From Tragulus kanchil (taxonomy: Eukaryota > Chordata > Mammalia > Artiodactyla > Tragulidae): 64,000 bases of DNA. The notes below the pieces were generated by a model, which had not been told where the DNA came from, did no database searches, and saw only the letters and a program-made list of their open reading frames with translations. The DNA lies in assembly GCA_022376925.1 (NCBI GenBank), contig JAIOJX010000001.1, positions 4,311,501 through 4,375,500 of the forward strand. Reading direction: 5' to 3'. The position numbers were made by a program, and so were the translations under genes. Positions 59,399 through 64,000 of the stretch are shown here, one piece after another (position 1 is the stretch's first letter; every line of letters starts with the position of its first letter).

Positions 59399-60495
59399 AG
59401 CGTTTCTTTTTTATTGAAATATAGTTGCTTTAAAATATTATATTAGTTTCAGGTATGTACATCATTTATTTTCATGGCTAAATAATATTCCATTTTGTGT
59501 ATATACCTACCACATTTTGTTCATTCATTCATCTTTCAGCAGACATTCGGATTGTTTACATTTGGGGGTTCTTATAATAGCACTGCTATGAATATTTGGG
59601 CACAAATTTTGTGTGAATGTACATTTTCATTTACCTTGGATATACACACTAAGATTGGAATTGCTGGGTCATATGGCAGTTCTCATGTTTAACATTTAGA
59701 AGATCTCACAGATTGCCTCCCAAAGTGGTTGGACCATCTTCCATTCCCATCGACAATGCATCCGTCTTCCAGCGTCTCCGCATCCCCACCAGCGCTTGTG
59801 ATGGACCATATTTTTTGTTCTCGACGTCCTCGTGGGTGTGAAATGGTACTTCATGGTGATTTGCACTTTCTGTTGACTAATGATATTTACCATGTTTTCA
59901 TTAGCTCACTTGCCATATGCCCATCATTTATGGAGAAATGTCTATTTAGATCTTCTGCCCATTAAAAAAATGGAGTTTACTTTTCTATTGTTGAGCTGCA
60001 AGAATTCTTTATATATTCTGGGTACAAGTTCATTATCAGATATATGATTTGCAAAACATTTCATCCATTCTGTGAGTCATATTTTCACTTTCTGGAAGGT
60101 TTCTGTTGAAACACAAATGCTTCTCTTTTTGTCTATTTTTTATTTTGTCACTTATGCTGTTGGTTCCATATCTAAGACATCATTGTCAAATCTAAAGTCA
60201 TGAAGAATTACCAATATGGTTTCTTAGAAGAGTTTGAGTTTTAGTTCTCACGTGTAGGTCTATGACCTCTCTGAATTAACTTTTGTGTTTGATGTGAGGT
60301 AGGAATTTAACCTCATACTTTTGCTTGTGGATATCCAATGGTTTCAGTACCAGTTGTTGAAAATACTACTCTTTCCAACTGAATGGTTTTGGCACCCTTG
60401 TTGAACATCAGTGACCAGGAGCATGTGTTTCTTTCTGGACACCTAATTCTAGTCCGTTGATTTGTATGTCTAGCTTAATGCTAGTACAATACGTC
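59399..60495 (-). mobile_element. L1 ORF2 3' region (copy 2 of D13, continues)
   Basis: Repeats 58308-59231 and then runs on past 60324 (TTGTGGATATCCAATGGTTT, TTTGGCACCCTTGTTGAACA), showing the true continuation of the L1. Confidence 0.9.
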
Positions 60496-60589
60496 TTCCT
60501 TTCTCTTTTCTCTCTGGGGTCATTGGGAAGGCTACCTAGGATGGCAGCTAATATACCCGGTCCTTTCAAGTTCCCCAGGCCATCTCAAG

Positions 60590-60740
60590 CCCTCTTCTCT
60601 GGTCCACACGATAGCACACAAAGACAAATCAATTAGATGATTATGCCTCTTTTACAGATGAAGAAACTAAGGCTCAGAGAGGCTACAGGTAGCTCAAGGT
60701 AACTGTGCAGGTAGGCGGCTGGGACCACAAGCTAGTTTTC
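60590..60740 (+). mobile_element. MIR relic
   Basis: TTTTACAGATGAAGAAACTA and GGCTCAGAGAGGCTACAGGT are MIR-core strings. Confidence 0.7.
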
Positions 60741-61975
60741 AGCTATAAACTCAAGCTCCCTCCTGGATAGTCCAGCTCTCTTGAAATGGTGAGACTCTGA
60801 AGGCATGCTATTTGACCTTTTGAAATAAAGGCAGCCTCCACAGCGCCTTTTCCTGCCCTTGCTTGTTTATAGAGGTGGGAGATTCAATGTAGCTCATTTA
60901 AGTGGAAATGCTTTTAAAGACTCTCAAGGACTAAAATACACATGGGAAGTCACTAGTCATGCATTTCTACAATGGCTTTTGCCTGAAATCGTCTGAATCA
61001 GGGATCGAACTGGGCCATTTTGCACATCTTCCCCCACACTGCAGCTATGGCTAGACAGCTTCATCCCAGCAGAACAGATCGTCTGAGACCTGCGATTGGT
61101 CCCCGTTGTGTTTATCGTCCAGGAAGACTCCAGCATCACATGGCATTCCCTCAGGGAGGGAAGGATATACCATATCCTTCTCTGACTCTTAGTATTCTTC
61201 AGCCACTGAGCTATGTTCTTCAATTAAACATGATTTCAATAAACAGGCATCAAACCCTTGGATGTTCCAGACACAGCAGCAGGCGCTAAAGGGGAGAGAG
61301 GGGACGAAGACACAGCCAAGATCAGTAAGCGACGACAGCTTTACAGGGAGGACAAGGACTTAATCGCTTGCGATGTTTCTTCCTTCAACTTGTGTGCTGG
61401 ACACAGACCTGGTCCCTGCCACCACTAGGCAGGAGCAAGTACTGGATTACCATCACAATAACACTCATCCAAATGGCTCCTGAAAGCACAGGGGGCAGAC
61501 CACGAAGGGGAGGGTGCCCACGGGGTCATGAAAGCAATGGCCAAGGCTAGTCAGGACACCAGGGGGGCATCCCTGAGAAGAGCTTATCTGAGCTGACAGG
61601 ACACAGTGACAGGCATTGTGCACTGGAAATGTACAAAGTGTCCAGGGGACCCAGAGCAGAAACTGATGAGACCTGGACTGAGGTTGGGTGTGTTTCACCA
61701 AATGAGTGATGTTTGGAATGCGGTTCTATCAACCACCAGAAGCTTCCTAGTTAGAGAGAGACATGAGCCTGCAGTTAGCACAGAGGAACCCTAGCTTGAC
61801 CACAGACCCAGGGTCCAAGCCCGGCTGCCTTTGAACAGAACAGCATTCATTATCACACCGCGGCGATGGGCGTAAGCTGGAACCATCCCCGGAAACCAGG
61901 ACGTGCGAGTCCCCTGAAGCAAAGCACACTGGCGGTGGCGAGGGCACGGGGCGTGTGCAGGGACCAGAGCCGTTA

Positions 61976-62170
61976 CAGCAGCAGTCTCCAGCGTTTTTGG
62001 CACCAGGGACTGGTTTCGTGGAAGACAGTTTTTCCATGGACCAGGGCTAGGGCGGATGGTTTGGGTATGACCCAAGCCCATTACGTTTACTGCACGTGAT
62101 TTCTAATCTTGTGCCACTACTGATCTGACAGCAGCACCAGTCTGCAGCCCAGAGGCTGGGAACCCCTGAA
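61976..62170. mobile_element. hAT-type non-autonomous DNA transposon relic
   Basis: A 195-base element with imperfect terminal inverted repeats: the left CAGCAGTCTCCAGC pairs with the right end, whose complement is CAGGGGTTCCCAGC. Inside lies TTTTTGGCACCAGGGACTGG, familiar from a mammalian hAT family. Confidence 0.7.
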
Positions 62171-62249
62171 TCAGAGGCCATGCTTAGGGGTGAGGGATGA
62201 ATCTGCGGAAGGCAGGGCCATGAGCCGATGAGGGCTTCGGGACCAAAGT

Positions 62250-62660
62250 ATTAGTACATCAGACTGAGCGGCTTCAGCAACAGAAATGTGTCCTCTCGGA
62301 TCTGGAGGTCAGAAGTCTGAGATCAAGGTGTTGAGGGTGGGGGCGGGTACCCTCTACAAGTGCTATGGAAGGATCTGTTCCAGACCGTTCTCCCAGCTTC
62401 CGAGGGTCCCTTGGCTTGTCTGCGGCAGCATCACTCAGACTTTCACACGGCGTTCTACCTCTGTGCGTCTCTCTCTGTGTTCATAGGTCCCCTTTGTTAT
62501 GAGGACAACAGTCGTTGGGGAGGACACACTTTCTAAAGACCTCATCTTGTTATTACCTCTGTAAAGATCCCATTTCTAAATGAGGTCACATTCCAGGTCC
62601 TGGGGATCAGGACTTCAACATCTTTTGAGGGAAACACAATCCAGTCCTTAACAGTGAGGC
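62250..62660 (+). mobile_element. Interspersed repeat, family not assigned
   Basis: Contains CTGGAGGTCAGAAGTCTGAG, TTATTACCTCTGTAAAGATC, GGACTTCAACATCTTTTGAG and the end CAATCCAGTCCTTAACAG, the pattern of a common mammalian repeat. A 5' relative lies at about 27311-27480. Confidence 0.55.
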
Positions 62661-62968
62661 AGAAGGTGGTGCCCACCATGAAAGAACGCCCCCTAGAGAG
62701 TCGAGAGCCTCCTGAAGGTCATGGGGAATCACTCCCAGGTAAACTGGCAGGTGGCAGGATCCATTCAGAAGAGTCACCCTGGAAGTCCCGCCCTTCAATC
62801 TAGTCCAATCAGAGATGGACAAAAAAGTTTCTGAGGATTTGTTATGATCCTTACATCCACAAAAATATCTCGTTTTTTGTATTACACTTTCCCCTGGGAA
62901 ACCAAAGAAAGCAAAAACACATCCTGAAAGCAACAGGATCCCTTTAATAAGAAAGGGTAATTCCTAGT

Positions 62969-63125
62969 GGGGCTTCCAGTGGTTAAGACTTGATCTTTCA
63001 GTGCAAGGGCTGTGGGTTTGATCCCTGGTCAGGGAGGTAAGATTCCACATGCCTCGCGACCAAAATACCAAAACATAAAAGAGAAGAATTGTAACAAATT
63101 CAATAAAGAATTGAAAAATGGGCCA
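62969..63125 (+). mobile_element. CHR-2-type SINE
   Basis: GGGGCTTCCAGTGGTTAAGA head, GGTTTGATCCCTGGTCAGGG B-box region and an A-rich degraded tail. Confidence 0.85.
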
Positions 63126-63784
63126 TATCCAGAAAAATCAACAACAAAAATAGGTTAGTTCCTCACTCACAAACCATCTTCACCACCTGTCTTGTGAAAT
63201 AACAATTACCCCCTCTGTCAAAGTACATGTGCAGGCCAGCTCTTAGTGAATACTCGGGGCGGGGGGGTCAATTTACAGGATGAACTTTTAGGGTGGTTGC
63301 CAATGCCTTGGTGTTATGTGTGATGTAGTAACCAGCACTGGAAAATCTCATTTGCCTTTGATTCTTGATTTAGGACCAGGGTTTCCACATGGATCCTGGT
63401 GCCCAGGAAGGGACCCTCTTACACTTGTCAGATTAAAAAAAAAAGTGCCTTGTACTCTTTTGCTAAAAGCTGGGAAAACTTGGAACTTGGTGTCCACGAC
63501 TGGTTTCTCTCAGCAGAAGGGCAAATCCTTTTGGCTATTAAATGGACTTCATTATTCATCTGGCAAATATTTATTGATCACCGACTGTATACCCGACACA
63601 GTTCTGGGGGCTGGCCTACAGCCACGGTCGGGGCGTGTTTCTGAAGTAACACTGTTAAAGGGCCATCTGGTGATAACGGAAGCCACTTTGAAGCACATTT
63701 TTGTCCATTAAAAATATGCTTGTAACCATTAATCGTAGCCAATAAAGATTAAATCTCAAATGCTCAATTTGGCACAAACTTCAG

Positions 63785-64000
63785 TGAGAAGCATGCGGTG
63801 GGTCGGATGGCATCCCCTACATTCCTGTCCACCCTGAGCCTCAGACACAGGGTCTGTGCGGACAGAACGAGGTAAGGACCTTGAGATGAAATCCTCCTGG
63901 ATTTTGGGTGGGCCCTACGTCCAGTGACTGGTGTTCTTACAAGAGAGGACACAGATATGGGAAAGAAGGCCACGTGGAGACAGAGGCAGAGACTGGAGTG
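63785..64000. mobile_element. Likely interspersed repeat at the right edge, family not assigned
   Basis: GGGTCGGATGGCATCCCCTA to GGAGACAGAGGCAGAGACTG resembles a known mammalian repeat module (AAGGACCTTGAGATGAAATC, then TCCTGGATTTTGGGTGGGCC). It is truncated by the window end. Confidence 0.4.

Larger units (their letters stand above)
58122..60324. repeat. Tandem duplication D13, unit about 1091 bp
   Basis: 58190-59231 recurs at 59281-60324. The left end of copy 2 (59232-59280) is a compressed version of 58122-58189, about 19 bases shorter. The join falls inside L1 sequence in copy 1 and inside the SINE in copy 2. Confidence 0.95.
47100..64000. other. Intergenic DNA upstream of MTM1
   Basis: No exon or promoter is recognised. 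It contains L1 in both orientations (52220-52830, 53925-55625, 56500-60495), CHR-type SINEs, a mariner relic, a hAT relic, and four of the duplications. Unassigned unique stretches include 47100-47550, 52850-53920 and 60740-61970. In human the next gene upstream of MTM1 is MAMLD1; none of its sequence is evident here. Confidence 0.75.

Noticed and set aside
1..64000. The regular duplications as a CRISPR-like, satellite or VNTR array
   Set aside because: Each pair duplicates a different sequence only once, units are not shared between pairs, and unique DNA of 1-8 kb separates them. This is not an array.

Overview
The window is nuclear DNA from a ruminant artiodactyl, almost certainly the X chromosome. 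The evidence is the mix of repeats (BovB LINE pieces including the reverse-transcriptase YADD region, Bov-tA SINEs, CHR-type tRNA-derived SINEs, old L1, MIR and DNA-transposon relics) and one recognisable gene. The gene is MTM1 (myotubularin, an X-linked phosphoinositide 3-phosphatase), read on the minus strand from a CpG-island promoter at about 46.1-47.1 kb. Four exons are visible: non-coding exon 1 (about 46709-46800), exon 2 with the start codon (two copies, 16243-16315 and 15147-15219), exon 3 (12814-12886) and exon 4 (11001-11095). Coding lengths of 63, 73 and 95 nt join in phase to give the first 77 codons. Later exons lie beyond base 1.

Layout: 1-11000 is part of intron 4; 11096-12813 intron 3; 12887-15146 intron 2; 16316-46708 the repeat-rich intron 1; 46140-47095 the CpG island; 47100-64000 upstream intergenic DNA made largely of L1, SINE and unique sequence. 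No second gene, RNA gene or CRISPR array was found. No prokaryotic system is present.

The dominant unexplained structure is a series of thirteen head-to-tail duplications, each of unrelated sequence but all with nearly the same unit length (about 1.08-1.16 kb), with junctions near 0.62, 8.83, 16.05, 20.99, 24.17, 29.43, 32.17, 40.15, 44.41, 48.75, 50.79, 57.08 and 59.23 kb. The copies are almost identical. Their differences cluster at the internal junction (right end of copy 1, left end of copy 2), as expected if neighbouring contigs with about 1.1 kb of overlap were abutted without merging. I read them as assembly false duplications that inflate the window by about 14.3 kb (roughly 22%) and create a spurious second MTM1 exon 2, not as a new biological system.

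The most interesting genuinely biological item is a recurrent CHR-derived SINE with a distinctive 3' extension, ending in a pyrimidine/C-rich stretch and a TAAA tail. It has several intact target-site duplications and is possibly a lineage-specific family.
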